Numbered from the stretch's first letter, positions 1 through 11,294 are shown. The stretch: DNA of 64,000 bases from Pisolithus tinctorius (GCA_024663395.1 JANFAH010000030.1:496001-560000), one strand, 5' to 3'. Notes: generated by a model from the letters alone, not told the origin. Translations and numbers: made by a program.

Positions 1-220
1 AACAGGCGACACCTTTCTTCATGTACAACAAGGCATAGACCACCTTTTTGGTGTCAGTGTCGTACAATTCTTCATTGACCAAGAGGTAGGTCTGTACAGA
101 GTACAGCCAGCTCATGGCATTCTTCTGGTCGCCATCAAAATCAGTTGGAGCACCAATCTTCAGTTCGGTGGGTTTGACTCCAGTGATGGCAGTCGTTCCC
201 TTTGACGATGAACCAGACAT
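1..220 (-). CDS. Ty3/Gypsy gag, N-terminal part (partial)
   Basis: Partial structural (capsid-like) protein of the retrotransposon, starting at the ATG at 220. The first 73 residues are open to the window edge. It begins with a short Ser/Thr-rich leader, followed by a pattern typical of fungal Ty3/Gypsy gag: a Phe-Asp-Gly target motif, a Lys-Asn-Ala-Met-x-Trp turn, and a helix ending in a Tyr-Leu pair. The frame is also open upstream of this ATG as far as the primer-binding site, but contains no other ATG, so 220 is the best start. The upstream stretch is acidic, then Pro/Thr-rich. No internal stop is seen in the visible part. Gag proteins assemble the cytoplasmic particle in which reverse transcription takes place. 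Confidence 0.7.
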   Translation of the reverse strand, partial: MSGSSSKGTTAITGVKPTELKIGAPTDFDGDQKNAMSWLYSVQTYLLVNEELYDTDTKKVVYALLYMKKGVAC

Positions 221-421
221 CGTATTCTGCGGTGGGGTCGGGGGTGTAGGAGGTGTGACGGGTACTGGTGGGATCGGAGTACTGAGTGATGCGAGGGACT
301 GAGTGAAAAGGTTCGAGAGGATACCAGAGGTAAAGCCTCTATCCAGTTGTTCAGGTTCGTTGGAGGAGGTGTCTGTGACAGTGCTCTCCTGTTCTTCATC
401 AGATGACGATTCTTCACAAGT

Positions 422-439
422 GGGTCGCAACGGCGCCCA
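422..439 (-). other. Probable primer-binding site
   Basis: On the minus strand this reads TGGGCGCCGTTGCGACCC, beginning with TGG as expected for pairing with a tRNA 3'-CCA end. It lies 8 nt after the inferred LTR end and before gag. The tRNA identity was not determined. Confidence 0.5.
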
Positions 440-447
440 ACGTCGAT

Positions 448-1296
448 TGTTTCGGGGGTTCGTGGTGGTGCACTAAGCAGTGACCGATTCGGCCAAAGGC
501 TGTAGACTTGAGCTTTTGTTACACTCGACCGAAGTCAAGACATAGGGAGAGCTCAAACGCAGACTAAGGTTTCTACTGAGCAATGGCTGCAGTAACCTCT
601 GTAAATGACAGAGGATTTAGGGTAACACCAGTAAGAGTGGTCCTTGTGAGGGACACTGAGGGCGAAGTTCTGAGAACGCTGCATATAATCGAGCAGCTCA
701 AGTCTGGAGTTCCAGGACTTGAGCCGGCAGTCTAAATACTACAAGGAAACGGACCATGAGGCGTCCACATGTACCAAGGTAACTATGCCATTGGTTGAAC
801 AACGGCGACACATGTCCTGAGCATGTAACGAGCGAGTAACACTAGTGGTGGAAATAGGGAGCTGTCGGATCAGAGAGAAGACGGCTCAAAAAGGAAAGTA
901 TGTCCAACGGATCAGAAGCAAGGTAAACATACAGTGAAAGAGAAAAGTTAGGGGTGAAACGTAACATCAGCCAGGAAGAAGCCGGTGCCAGTTCAAAAGA
1001 GGTGCATACACCTTTTGGCTGAAAAACATAAATAGGCACCAACTTGCTTTCCTCCTCATCTCTTTTTCTACCCCCAGTCATTTGTTGAATCACTGACTGT
1101 GTCCACTCCTTTTTGCTCTTCATTTGATTTTATACTCTTGCTTGGATTTGAATCAGCAAGGAACCGGGTGACTATGTGTTTCCGGATAACTCCCCCACTG
1201 TGTGACTGTGTGTCTGCTGTGTGATTCTCGCTGTGCCTCCATGAATGACACCCTCTGATCCCTCTACGAAGATTGGCCCCCCTGTTGGGGTTCACA
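448..1296 (-). repeat. Long terminal repeat, about 850 bp
   Basis: On the minus strand it starts TGTGAACCCC near 1296 and ends in ACA at 448, so it has TG...CA termini. A TATAAAA-like box is visible on the minus strand near 1129-1123. It contains short spurious ORFs only. The boundaries rest on termini and spacing to the primer-binding site; there is no second LTR in the window for comparison. Confidence 0.6.
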
Positions 1297-1415
1297 GGTT
1301 GAAAAGAATCAAGGGTACTGCAACATCACCCAGTAAAATCCAACCTGGGCAAGGTGTGAAGAAGCACCATTGCGCCATCAAACCCGGTACATACGCATAA
1401 TTTACCCTGTCTTCC

Positions 1416-4107
1416 ATGCTTGTGCTCAACCTCCTTCCAGCAGCACCAACCAGAAACCACGATACTGGTCCTGAGGTTAGAGCTGCATTAGGTCCCTTTT
1501 TTTTTTTGGCTTGCTGACCCTCATTTTCAGGAGGCTGGATCTAGCGTAGCTCGATGTCCAACTCACAAGCCATGTCCACGGCGTCCCTCGCAAGGTTTAA
1601 CAGAAAAGGAGCATGAAGAAGAGTATCTCAATTCCTTTCGCTCGACGATGGTTCCACTGAAAGACAGTACAAAATTGGACCGCTGTACTGCCCTCAAGCA
1701 GCTCTGTGGAGGCATGATCACTATGCAGGATATAGTTGATGAGGATGATCGTTCAGTGTCACTGCTAGCTGTCCCCTCCAATACTCCTTCAGACAATAAG
1801 GATCATCATAAACAATGTAAGTTTGTATTCTCTTGTGACCATATTCCCTCTCAATGTCACCACTAGCTGTCCCCCCCAGTACCACTTCAGATGCACATCT
1901 GTGCCATGGCCCCCAGAGCGTGTCCAATGATGAGGATGATTGTGAACAATGTAAGTCTGTATCTATATGCAACCATACCTCTTCTCAACATCACTACCAG
2001 TCCCCCCTAATATCCCTTCGGATGCGCATTTGTCCCATGCCCTTCAGAACATGTCCAGCAACAAGGATGATCGTGAACAATGTAAGTTTGTATCCTATGA
2101 AGTCATATTCCCCTTAAAGGCTGACCCCCCAAATGCCCCTTCAGCTCGTCACCCGCCCTGTACCCCTCAGAAGGTCTCCTACAACGACCAGTCCATGGAG
2201 AGTGAAGAAGATGAGCAAGCGGTGGCAGTTGTTATGCATAGTGAAGACCCTGCTGACTTCGGAGAAGTTTACCATGCAAGCAATGTCAACCACCAACCCT
2301 CAGGTATTGTATTTAATGGCACTACTTTTATTTACATAGCGCTTATACTCCAAACAGACAACAGTGACAATGAACATAGTGACAGTGACTGGTCCACCAC
2401 CATGAGGTACAACCTTAAATGTCAGCAGATGGCAAGAGAAATTTGAGCTGGGAATTATGACCTCAACACTCATCCATCCACCCCTCCTCTTGACTTTCCT
2501 TCTTCTGAAGATACTGCGGACACTGAAGGTACTGTGGACACTGAAGATACTGGTGAACTTAGAAAGCACAAAGGGAAATCTACTCGTATTCTGCCCAAGG
2601 TCGGTAGATGCTCTGAATCTGACGAGGATGGGCTTGCTGCAGAGAATGGGCCCCTGACTTTAAGGCACGGTAGGCTCCCCATCAATGCCTTACAGAAGGC
2701 ACAGGCACTCAGTGTGCGCACCACTCAAGAGGCCCAAGCCATTGCTGATGAATATGGAAAAACACTTGTGTCGATTATGGCTGCTGCTGGGCTCACTACT
2801 AAAGCTACCCAGGCTGAATCAGTTTGGAACATACATCAGGCTTGGTATGTGAGTACCAACCCTAAATTGTCTGATGGTGAGTACCTTTGTGTTCGTTTCC
2901 CTCCTCGATCCTGACTTGGTCATAGAATCCATGAATGATTACTACAGCCGCCAGATGAAACATTATGAGAGTCATAAAGATGAGGGAGAACATCCTGAGC
3001 TGTGGGCGAAAATTCAGAAGTTCTGGAATGAGAGTATCAATGGTACCAAGGACATGAGTTCGAAGGCGATGGTCAGCTGGGTAATGATGTGCAGGGATTC
3101 CTTCACACAATCAGTTCATGATGTTCCCCTTTCCCCCCCCTGTTTTTTTTTTTTTTTCTGATTCATGGTATAATTATATCTTCGTGCAGGCGCAAACATG
3201 GAGTAATGTGGAGGGTATCCATGTTTTTGGATGTGTCATTTATAGTGGAAATGACAAAGCTGTGCACCAAGCTCAAGGTGTCTTTGCTGGCTCTTCGCTC
3301 TGCATGCAACTTGCAAGCGAGAGGCAGACAGATGTTGCGAAATTATTGGATTTTCTCTCTATGATTATCAAGTGAGTACAATCATTGTGGGTCGGGTTTA
3401 CACTGACAATTTACTCTAGATATAAGATCCTTGACTCTGCTGCTTCTGTCCTGCTACCCAACTTTGCCCTGTTATTGCAAAAGTCATATGACCGCACTCT
3501 TGCATTACAATCCCAGGAAGTCAGACGCGATTGAAATCAGCATATCCTACCCCTGATGATCTCACAGAAGTTCCATAAGTCACTACAACTATCTCTATCT
3601 GATCTACTAGCTGAAGCCCCACAGATGAAGCCGAGATCAAGTGTGGGCAGAAGAATGTTCCATGGAAGGTGCTGCTAGACCTGCTCTTTGTCCACAAGCA
3701 TACCATTGTTGATTGGCCAGCTGGAGTTCTGGCAGTTGGTCCTGATTTCAATGTGAAGTGCCTCAATGCTGATGAGCTCTGTGCTCTCACTGTTCCATTT
3801 TTGAAAGAGCAGATGGAACAAGATTACAATTTGGAGGCTCCAGCAGAGGAGGAAGAAGACCACTTTGTGCCAGTACCTGCTTCGTCATTTTATCTCAAGC
3901 ATTGGACAGCTGGTGAGTATAACTGATCTTGCACAATTATGCTGGCCTGACTAACGTGAATTATTCAGACCAGCTTCAGCTGTTGCGTGAAGCTGACCCA
4001 AAAGCCTTTGACATTCCATTAGTAGTGAATACACTTCATCACTCCCTTCGCCTCGTTTCTGACTCACAAGCATTTGTCAAAGTGCTCCCCCCAACAATGC
4101 ACTGAAA
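1416..4107 (+). pseudogene. Broken multi-exon gene of an Agaricomycete family of unknown function
   Basis: A chain of exons joined by good GT-AG introns can be followed: 1416-1475, about 1532-1816, three short repeated exons to 2081, 2145-2304, 2360-2880, 2929-3113, 3190-3371, 3421-3530, about 3630-3912 and 3969-4107. The middle has a helical segment ending in an A-A-G-L-T-T motif. The C-terminal exon has a W-P-x-G-V-x-x-x-G-P-D-F motif and a run of acidic residues. From memory this matches a protein type common in mushroom genomes with no assigned function. At least one TGA (about 2444) interrupts an otherwise continuous exon, where CGA would restore Arg. The frame is also lost near 3530-3600. 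CpG is low. It may be carried by a transposon or be a decayed host gene. The exact start is uncertain. Confidence 0.5.
1750..2144 (+). repeat. Tandem exon-intron units (3 copies, about 131-134 bp)
   Basis: Three successive units each carry a short Asp/Asn-rich exon ending in GAACAAT or AAACAAT, then an intron starting GTAAG (donors at 1817, 1951 and 2082). Acceptors are at 1866, 2000 and about 2144. Each exon keeps the same phase, so adding a unit adds one protein module without frame loss. Confidence 0.65.
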
Positions 4108-4640
4108 GGGCCCTGACCAGGAGGCAGCCCCTTGTCTCCCCCCACCCCCAGCCGAAGCACAACCCCACCCACACACATGAGGCTGTGCAGCACCAAACAC
4201 CTGCAATGCTCGTCGACCCCCTCCAGCATCTGAGTATTCACCTCTTTCTCCCTCATCACTGCCTGACAACTCACCTTGCTCATCTCCTCCACGAGCTATG
4301 CATGATCCTGCTCTGGTAGCATGTCATCTACAACATGGTGCCTCCCACAGCCGCTCTCCAACCCTGCACTCCCACTGCCACCCCTGCCACTGATCACAGA
4401 AGCGTCATCAAGAATATCCAGAAGATGGAAGCGAGAATGATGCAGGCCCATCACAGGGAAGGTCCCACTGCAGGTATGCTGTTAGTCTGACCTGAATGCA
4501 TTATACTGACCCAATGCAGTGTGGTTGAGTATGTTTATCGGAGCCCCCCACACAAGAGACACCACTATCCATCTGATGATGAAGATGGCTACCCCCGTAA
4601 TCATTATATCTGCTACTGAGGTACGTTATGTACACCTATG
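4108..4640 (+). other. Pro/His-rich low-complexity stretch, no certain gene
   Basis: C-rich sequence follows the stop of the upstream broken gene. Short open stretches exist on both strands but none has a recognisable domain. It may be degraded 3' exons of the preceding gene, because intron-like GTATGC/CAG and GTACGT/CAG pairs are present (for example near 4475-4520). Confidence 0.3.
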
Positions 4641-4644
4641 TTAC

Positions 4645-5117
4645 ATACCCCCATCTTCACTGATCACATGCATAACCCAGTGCTCGTTGATGATACCCCC
4701 CTCCCCATTCATTAGTACTATGGACACCGATCCTTACCTTTCAGCGAGCACCACCCCACATGGCCATTGCTGTGGAGGTATGTCATATGCATTTCGATTA
4801 CCATCTCATCCCCACTGATTCTATGCATGACCCAGTTGCTCGCCAATGATACCCTTCCTACCCTTGTACTTTCCATTCATTAACACTGTAGATACAGAGT
4901 CAAAGACTTCATCCCCACTGACTCTATACATGGCCCAGCATTCACCAATGATACCCTTCCTACCCTTGTACTTCCCATTCATTAACACTGTAGATACAGA
5001 GTCGAAGACTTCATCCCCACTAATTCTATACATGGCCCAGTGTTTGCCAATGATACCCTTCCTACCCTCATACTTCCCATTCATTAATGCTGTAGATACA
5101 GAGTCGAAGACTGTTTA
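4645..5117 (+). repeat. 102-bp tandem repeat, about 3 good copies plus a degenerate one
   Basis: The motif GATACCCTTCCTACC recurs at 4848, 4950 and 5052, an exact 102-bp period (34 codons), so long ORFs appear on both strands. A degenerate copy lies at about 4650-4745. The first units carry intron-like ends (GTATGT...CCCAG), suggesting that the repeat grew by duplicating an exon-intron module. Confidence 0.7.
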
Positions 5118-5890
5118 ATCTTACAGTGTGTTGCCTTACATAATGTGTTGCTGGATGCCTCAAAGTCCAGTCTGAAATTTGGTTTGTCCTGTGTGTTTTT
5201 GCTGGACTGGTGACACCTATCTTGTTGGAGATGATAAAGTGCCAGTGTGGTGGTGACTTAGGTGCGCTTCAGCCATGCTTACATAATCACCTTAGAGACA
5301 TACATAGTGATACATTCCCTTCACTATTCCCTCAGTAGTTTCACACCTACTGAGGTAGCCTATAGGTTTCAATATATCTGTGGCATGGTCTGACCTGCCC
5401 ATTGTTTTTTTGGGAGGTGTCTGATGATTCATGATTTGTAGAGGGGCTGATGTGCATGACTACATCCCTTGTTTGTGCTGTCCTCTTTGCCAGTACTAGT
5501 GCAGTCTCACAGTGATGAACATGATGCACATGTCTTCAGCTTGGCTACCTGGCTGAGATGGGCACTGAGCAGTTCCCCCCTATTACTGACCTTGAAATTC
5601 ACTTGTTCTCAGGATGCTTTGGAGTTGAAGGCTCATTCAGAAGCAAAGGTTGATGATGAAGCCATCCTGTTCTCAACTCCTGGCTTTACCAATTTCTTAA
5701 AAGCTGTTGTCCACATTTCATTTCTCCCCCACTGCATGCTATGTCTGGGGACTGTGCAGTGTGCCTACTCATTCCCTATGATTGAAAACTTGGTGATGCA
5801 CACAAATCAAAACATGCACTAGGTTTAGTAGGCAAGACATAATTTTGTAACTTTACAATTGAGCATAAACTGACTTGACCTTGCTTGTGA
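5118..5890. other. No certain gene; short inverted repeat near 5331-5354
   Basis: No recognisable coding domain. The pair CTCAGTAG / CTACTGAG at 5331-5338 and 5347-5354 could form a small hairpin. A similar block with the same hairpin and flanking words lies at about 45600-45790 in the Tc1-like element, hinting at shared origin. Confidence 0.3.
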
Positions 5891-5894
5891 ATGG

Positions 5895-7040
5895 TCACTG
5901 CAGAACCCAAAGGTTCATATATCAATGTCTGACAGATATCCACCTGTGTCAGGTGGCAGAGTTGTAGGAGGAAAGTGTATACCATTTAGCTTCCACCATT
6001 GGATGTTACCTCACTTTACCAAGGATGACTTCAGTTCAGAGGTGAGTGGATTGATGGAGAACCATACCTGTGTGGGCTGACCCTGCAGGAGTTCTGTTTC
6101 CATGCCATGGTTGGTCAAGAAGCTCTCATTGATACTGTTGTCAATGGTGGAGACAGGCTATATCCAATGATGTCTCATCAAGGTGCTGGAGGATGTCATG
6201 GTCTACTATGGCAGTGTGGTGCATGATCCATTGGGTGACCTCATCCAGTTCATGTACAAAGAGATGGTTGGTGTGACCCAGGGCAGTCTGATATATATTG
6301 TCTTCTGCAAGAAAGGTCCTGTCATGTGTCAGGTCTTCACTGGTATACAAATGGTCATCAACTACTGGCTTTTCCATAATGGTTTCAGTATCAGCAATGG
6401 TGATCTATTGCTGGACTGAAAGTGACAAGCTTCATCACCAAAGAAAATTGCAGAAAGGAAGCAGAGGGTCCAGGAGATTATTGATGATGCATATCACAAC
6501 CACTTGAAGGCCATGGCTAGCATGACTATCCTAGAATCCTTCAAAAGTATGGTTGAGTGTGAATTTAACCTTGATTGTGACCATTCTGGTTGATATGTGC
6601 AGGAGCACTTGAAGGAGGACAACAATGTCAAGCAGATGGTTACTGCAGGATCAAAATGTTCATATATCAATGTCTCACAGATGTCAGTCTGTGTTGGGCA
6701 GCAGAGTGGAAGGAAAGTGTATACCATTCAGCTTCCACCATTGGACATTACCTCATTGTGCAGGGAGTTCAAGCACAAGTACTGTGTTGATGTTACAGGC
6801 AAGAAGGGTGGCTTCCATGCTGGAGTTCTGCAGATTGGTATTGATTACTCCCCACTACATGCCTGTCAAGTTGTAAACTATCATTCACAATGCTGTTGAG
6901 ATCTTCCACATTGAGCACTGCAAGCCTAGCAACCTTGAACCAGGATACATTGTCAACAAAGTCCACCAACTCATGTAGAAGCTGCTGGCTGTGCTGGGTG
7001 ATGATGAACTCAGCAGGAAAGGTTGGACCTCCTACACCTG
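5895..7040 (+). pseudogene. RPB1: Rearranged fragment of the RNA polymerase II largest subunit gene
   Basis: Three blocks translate into conserved core segments of Rpb1. Block 1 (5895-6258) covers the segment from G-S-Y-I-N-V to G-D-L-I-Q-F. Block 2 (6259-6760) starts upstream of that in the protein: it holds V-N-Y-W-L-F-H-N-G-F-S-I-like sequence, an I-I-D-D-A-Y-H motif, then a second copy of the K-E-D-N-N-V-K-Q-M and I-N-V-S-Q-M-S segments. Block 3 (6763-7035) jumps to a later region (F-x-H-K-Y-x-V-D-V-T, then E-I-F-H-I and P-G-Y-I-V). The order is therefore partly duplicated, and residues are missing between blocks 2 and 3. Blocks 1 and 2 are fused in frame near 6258. Several TGA stops and Arg losses fit CpG decay. 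It is a non-functional copy of a gene whose intact form encodes the catalytic subunit that transcribes mRNA. No introns are evident inside the blocks. Confidence 0.85.
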
Positions 7041-7199
7041 CAGGCACACCTGTGATGATCATTAATTATATGTATGACACTCCTTGCATGCTTGTCTTGA
7101 TGTTGTTGTACTGCATGTACCATATCAAGGTGGGCACTTGTGGCATCCAGGGATGCCCAGAAGGCTTATGGTGTGCTAGGTGATTGATGTCAAGGGTAG

Positions 7200-7860
7200 G
7201 GATCTGCCATGTCAAGGATGGAAAATCTCCAACTTGACATGGAGAATCCCTAGTGGGCCATGGAGAATGCCCAGCTAGACCATGTAGAATCCCCAACATG
7301 ACATGGAGAATCTCCACCCTTGACATAGAGAATCACCAGTGGGCCATGGAGAATCCCCACCTTTGATATGGAGAATCTCCAACATGGCATGGAGAATCCC
7401 CAGTGGGCCATGGAGAATGCCCAACATGGCATGGAGAATCCCCAGTGGGCCATGGAGAATCTCCAACATGGCATGGAGAATCCCCATCCTTGACATGGAG
7501 AATCTCCACAGGTCATGGAGAATCCCCATCCTTGACATGGGGAATCTCCAACATGACTTGGAGAATCCCCAGTGCACCATGGAGAATCCCCAACATGGCA
7601 TGGAGAACCCCCATCCTTGACATGGAGAATCTCCAACATGACATGGAGAATCCCCATCCTTGACATGGAGAATCTCCACAGGTTATGGAGAATCCCCACA
7701 CTTGACATGGAGAATCTCCACAGGTCATGGAGAATCCCCACAGTTGACATGGAGAACCCCCACAGGCCATGGGTAATCTCCAACATGACATGGAGAATCC
7801 CCACACTTGACAAGGAGAATCCCCAACATGACATAGACTCAATCCCCAGCAGGACATGGA
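7200..7860 (+). repeat. Minisatellite of CATGGAGAATCYCCA units (about 20-23 bp)
   Basis: About thirty imperfect copies of a unit built on CATGGAGAATCCCC or CATGGAGAATCTCC, with variable tails (CATCCTTGA, AGTGGGC, AACATGG, ACAGGT). The core TGGAGAATCTCCA is nearly self-complementary. Long ORFs on both strands arise from the repeat and are not genes. Confidence 0.85.
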
Positions 7861-8477
7861 GTATGCACTTAGAGGATCACCTTCTCTGTCCTTTACACCA
7901 ACTGCTGATATACCTTGTGGTGTTGTTAGTGTTTGAGCCACTCAACAGTTCATTTGTTCATAGAACAATACTCTCTGCTTCATGTTCCTTGTCTCCATCA
8001 TCTCACACCTGTGTGATTTTCCTGGTGACAAAGAGGTGATGGTAGTGTCCCAACTTCTGAAAATCACAGGGTTTTTTCAATGGTATATTTGTTGACTTCA
8101 TCATGGGAGCTTGTTGGTGTCCACACTGTCCTCCATCATCTTGTGGGAGCAGCATGAAGGGCAGGGTGAGCTAAAGCACAGGGTAGGTTAGTTTGAGTGC
8201 ATAAGGATGAGTGGAGTGTTTGGTCAGGGGGATGTTTCCTGAGAGTTAACACCCAGATGATTCTGTTGTCATATGCAGAAGGTGTCATTCTACCTCCCCT
8301 TTCCTCTATCATCTGCCCTGCCCCTTTCTCCCCCTGTACCACTCACCTGCTTTCTGTTCTCCTCCATCCCCCCTGCCTTTCAAGGAATCCTCCTGATCAC
8401 CAAGGATTCCAATGCAAGTGCCATAATTGATGGTCTCAAGTTGTGTCACTCTGTAAGAATGGCTTCCAACTTTCCAT
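7861..8477. other. Unique spacer, nothing recognised
   Basis: No coding domain, intron chain or transposon terminus is visible between the two tandem arrays. Pyrimidine-rich stretches at 8295-8380 create short open frames only. Confidence 0.3.
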
Positions 8478-9085
8478 GGCCTGGGAAAATGGGTCTATTT
8501 AGCCTGGGCAAAGCCAAGGATCAACCTGGAAAGCAGGTCTATTTAGCCTGGGGAAAGCCCAGGTTCACCCTGGCAAGTGGGTCTATTTAGCCTGGGGAAG
8601 CCCAGGTTCACCCTGGCAAGTGGGTCTATTTAGCCTGGGGAAATCCCAGGATCAACCTGGAAAGCAGGTCTATTTAGCCTGGGGAAAGCCCAGGTTCACC
8701 CTGGCAAGTGGGTCTATTTAGCCTGGGGAAATCTCAGGATCAACCTGGAAAGCAGGTCTATTTAGCCTGGGGAAAGCCCAGGTTCACCCTGGCAAGTGGG
8801 TCTATTTAGCCTGGGGAAATCCCAGGATCAACCTGGAAAGCAGGTCTATTTAGCCTGGGGAAAGCCCAGGTTCACCCTGGCAAGTGGGTCTATTTAGCCT
8901 GGGGAAATCCCAGGATCAACCTGGAAAGCAGGTCTATTTAGCCTGGGGAAAGCCCAGGTTCACCCTGGCAGGTGGGTCTATTTAGCCTGGGGAAATCCCA
9001 GGATCAACCTGGAAAGCAGGTCTATTTAGCCTGGGGAAATCCCAGGATCAACCTGGAAAGGGGGTCTATTTAGCCTGGAGAAAGT
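8478..9085 (+). repeat. 44-bp satellite, about 14 units in two alternating variants
   Basis: Every unit begins GGTCTATTTAGCCTGGGG. Two variants alternate: one continues AAATCCCAGGATCAACCTGG, the other AAAGCCCAGGTTCACCCTGG. This gives an 88-bp higher-order period. Each unit holds a CCTGGG...CCCAGG stem. The same satellite, inverted and with about 4-5 units, is present at about 29690-29895. Confidence 0.85.
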
Positions 9086-9309
9086 CCAATTTGGACCTCA
9101 GCTACCCATTCATTTGATGTATAATATATATATATGATGGAGAAAACATTTTCTCCATCCCTATTAAATTGCTGCTCTGGAGAATCTCCAGCTAGGCAAT
9201 GGAGAATCCCCAAAAGTTGGGAATTCCCACCAAAATGACACCTATTAGGTTAATACTTATATCAAAATCTCCAGACCTAATAGGTCTTCGAGGGGGGTTG
9301 ACTGAAGTG
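8478..9309 (+). repeat. Left arm of a 20-kb-spaced inverted repeat
   Basis: Satellite plus about 225 bp of unique sequence: an AT-rich (TATA)n block, a GGAGAAAACATTTTCTCC hairpin, a GGAGAATCTCC block, then an inner end GGGGGGTTGACTGAAGTG. The reverse complement of the whole arrangement, at high identity, lies at 29457-29895. The arms point towards each other across the G0/G1 region. Confidence 0.75.
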
Positions 9310-10420
9310 ACGTTGCTCAAAACAGCAGTGCACAACTTTTCAACCTCCTCCAAAAGCATAATTATAGCCTTGTCTGCCAGCACAACTCCAATGACAGTGA
9401 CTACCCCCCCTCCACCATCTTCACCATTCCCACCTTTGGCAATGGACACAAGCTCATTGACATCATTGTCTCCAAAACCACATCTGCTCTCTCTCCCATT
9501 TTCCAATTCCATTCAACTGCCATCATGAATTTCTTCTCAGCCAACTCCTTATTCTGTGCCTACCCCTCACTGACGCAGTGCCACCACACAATGATCAACA
9601 CTGCCGGGCTCCACAATCACACCTTCACTCCCACTCAAATCAAAGCACTCCTTAAATACAAATCCTGCAGTTTTTGTTTTGTCTCCTGCAAAGAAACCTG
9701 TCACCCCCCCTTTGCATGCAGGTCCCAAGTGCACTCCCTAAATGACCGTGGCTGGTTATCATTTGACTTCGCAACCATGCCCCATTGTCATGCTCAGCCT
9801 GTAGCAATGTTCTATCGCTTGGGGGTCGTTGATGTTGTTTGGACACTTGGAGGACAGGTCTGCGGATCCACCTTGTTATGCATCCCACCAATCCTCCACA
9901 TCATTGATGAAAGCTCGTAAGCCATTCATTTCCCATCATGCAGCTCCGACTCAAACCCTTCTACAGCTTTGTTATGTTCCATCCGAACTAAAAACTCCAT
10001 AAATGCCATCCTACAGACCATTGTTATGCCTCCTGTGACTTTCTTAGACTACTGCCTGGCATCATTTCACACAGAACTGTCATTCTTCCAGCCTGCTTCA
10101 ATATTGATTTGTGAGGGGTGGGTTAGTGCTTCATCAAATTGCATACAGATTGAGTTTAAGGAGTGAACACCTCCTCACTCAAAGCCCCCCCCCCTCAAGA
10201 TAGCCACCCCCTAAAATGATCCAAGGGGGCTGCACATTGGTCATGCCCAGGCAGCATGGTTAGTGATGTCTTACCCACACCACGACTCCTGTTCTTGGGA
10301 GATGCAGTATAAATCGTTTGCCTGTGAGCCATGATCCCTGCACCCAATATAGTAGCCACAAACAGTGTACAATAAAATGGTTGGATAGCTGTAATATATG
10401 AGTAATGGGCCACCACCAGA
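9310..10420. other. Degenerate sequence, probably the upstream part of element G0
   Basis: Contains Ser/Pro/Thr-rich open stretches on the plus strand and Gly/Glu-rich ones on the minus strand, all interrupted. Its position directly before the G0 protease makes a decayed gag likely, but no gag motif or zinc knuckle could be identified. It is somewhat richer in CpG than the following RT. Confidence 0.3.
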
Positions 10421-11029
10421 CCAACTGTTATTTTGATGTGGCTAATATTGATCACTATGACTGTATTCTAGGAATCCCATTCCTTAGGCAGCATAAAGCA
10501 GTGCTTGACTTTGCTGAAAGTCAATGATGATCACAGGTGAGAAGGTCCTCATGCTCACAGAGCCTGAGGTTGCCAGAGAGGGGTACCCATGCCCCCCTAA
10601 TGCCACCACCTCCTCAAGCAAATGACTGGCATGCCCTGTGAGGCTGTCACAGCCTCATGAGGGCTTGCCAGGGGGAGGGTGGTTAGGGTTGAAAATTGAG
10701 CCTATACTCACAGTAATAAAACCAATACAAAAAAGAGTGTTGGAGGATAAAGAGATACCTTGCCTAAGGGAGCAATGGTTTGAAAGGTTTAGATGAAGGT
10801 TCAAAGGTGTCAAACTGAAATTGCTTCCCTTATGGGAGGTAAACCACAGGATTCCCCTGATCAGCAAGGACAAGCAGTACTCATACCATTTGCCTCATTG
10901 TGCTGACATGCTGAAGCAACAGTTGTCAGATAAAATCTGTCAGTACACAGATGCAGAGTGGTGGGTGCTGAAAAGTATCCCACAAGTTGCACCTATGCTG
11001 TGTATACCAAAGAAGAATGGCAATCCATG
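10420..11029 (+). pseudogene. G0 protease end and RT N-terminus
   Basis: First, a decayed retropepsin C-terminal motif (H-Y-D-C-I-L-G-I-P-F-L-R) at about 10429-10500. After a degraded linker comes the reverse transcriptase N-terminal region: R-I-P-L-I near 10845, a paired-helix segment, then the V-A-P-M-L-C-I-P-K-K-N-G motif ending at 11029. The frame stops there because a retrotransposon has inserted. The codon at the junction is consistent with an original Arg that joins the remainder of RT at 16324. Together with the downstream piece this would have copied element RNA into DNA. Several stops and Arg losses make it inactive. Confidence 0.7.
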
Positions 11030-11294
11030 TGTTTCGAACACTTTGTTCCTTTGAAGAGAAACTATGTACAGTGAGAGATCGCACGGGTTCGCTGCAAGTT
11101 CGGAGCGTGATGTACAATAGTGAAGACTTAAGGTAAAACGCAATCTGGGTGAAAACCCGAAGGGTTTTCCGGCCTGGAGGAGGTACTGTATCTGGGGCGA
11201 AGAGTGAGCTGTGTCCCATGGAAAAAGGAGCCCCACAATGCAAACGGCAAAGCTCTTGGCCTTGTGAAAAGGAGATGGGTGCTCACTTAATGTC

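Larger units (their letters stand above)
1..1296 (-). mobile_element. Ty3/Gypsy LTR retrotransposon, 5' end (runs off left edge)
   Basis: Read on the minus strand, this stretch is ordered LTR (1296 to 448), primer-binding-site-like sequence (about 439 to 422) and gag start (220 to 1), which is the 5' end of an LTR retrotransposon. The body and 3' LTR lie outside the window, so target-site duplications cannot be tested. The gag protein resembles those of Agaricomycete Ty3/Gypsy elements. CpG is normal here, unlike the next 10 kb, which suggests a younger copy. Confidence 0.75.

Noticed and set aside
4821..5118. Overlapping ORFs on both strands with a 34-residue repeat
   Set aside because: The 102-bp repeat is a multiple of three and lacks stops in several frames; no evidence of a protein on the minus strand.
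7250..7941. Long ORFs on both strands with repeated peptide units
   Set aside because: Produced by the minisatellite period; no start context, introns or conserved domain.
8478..9085. CRISPR-like regular repeats
   Set aside because: Units are contiguous with no unique spacers, the sequence is eukaryotic, and no cas genes are present.
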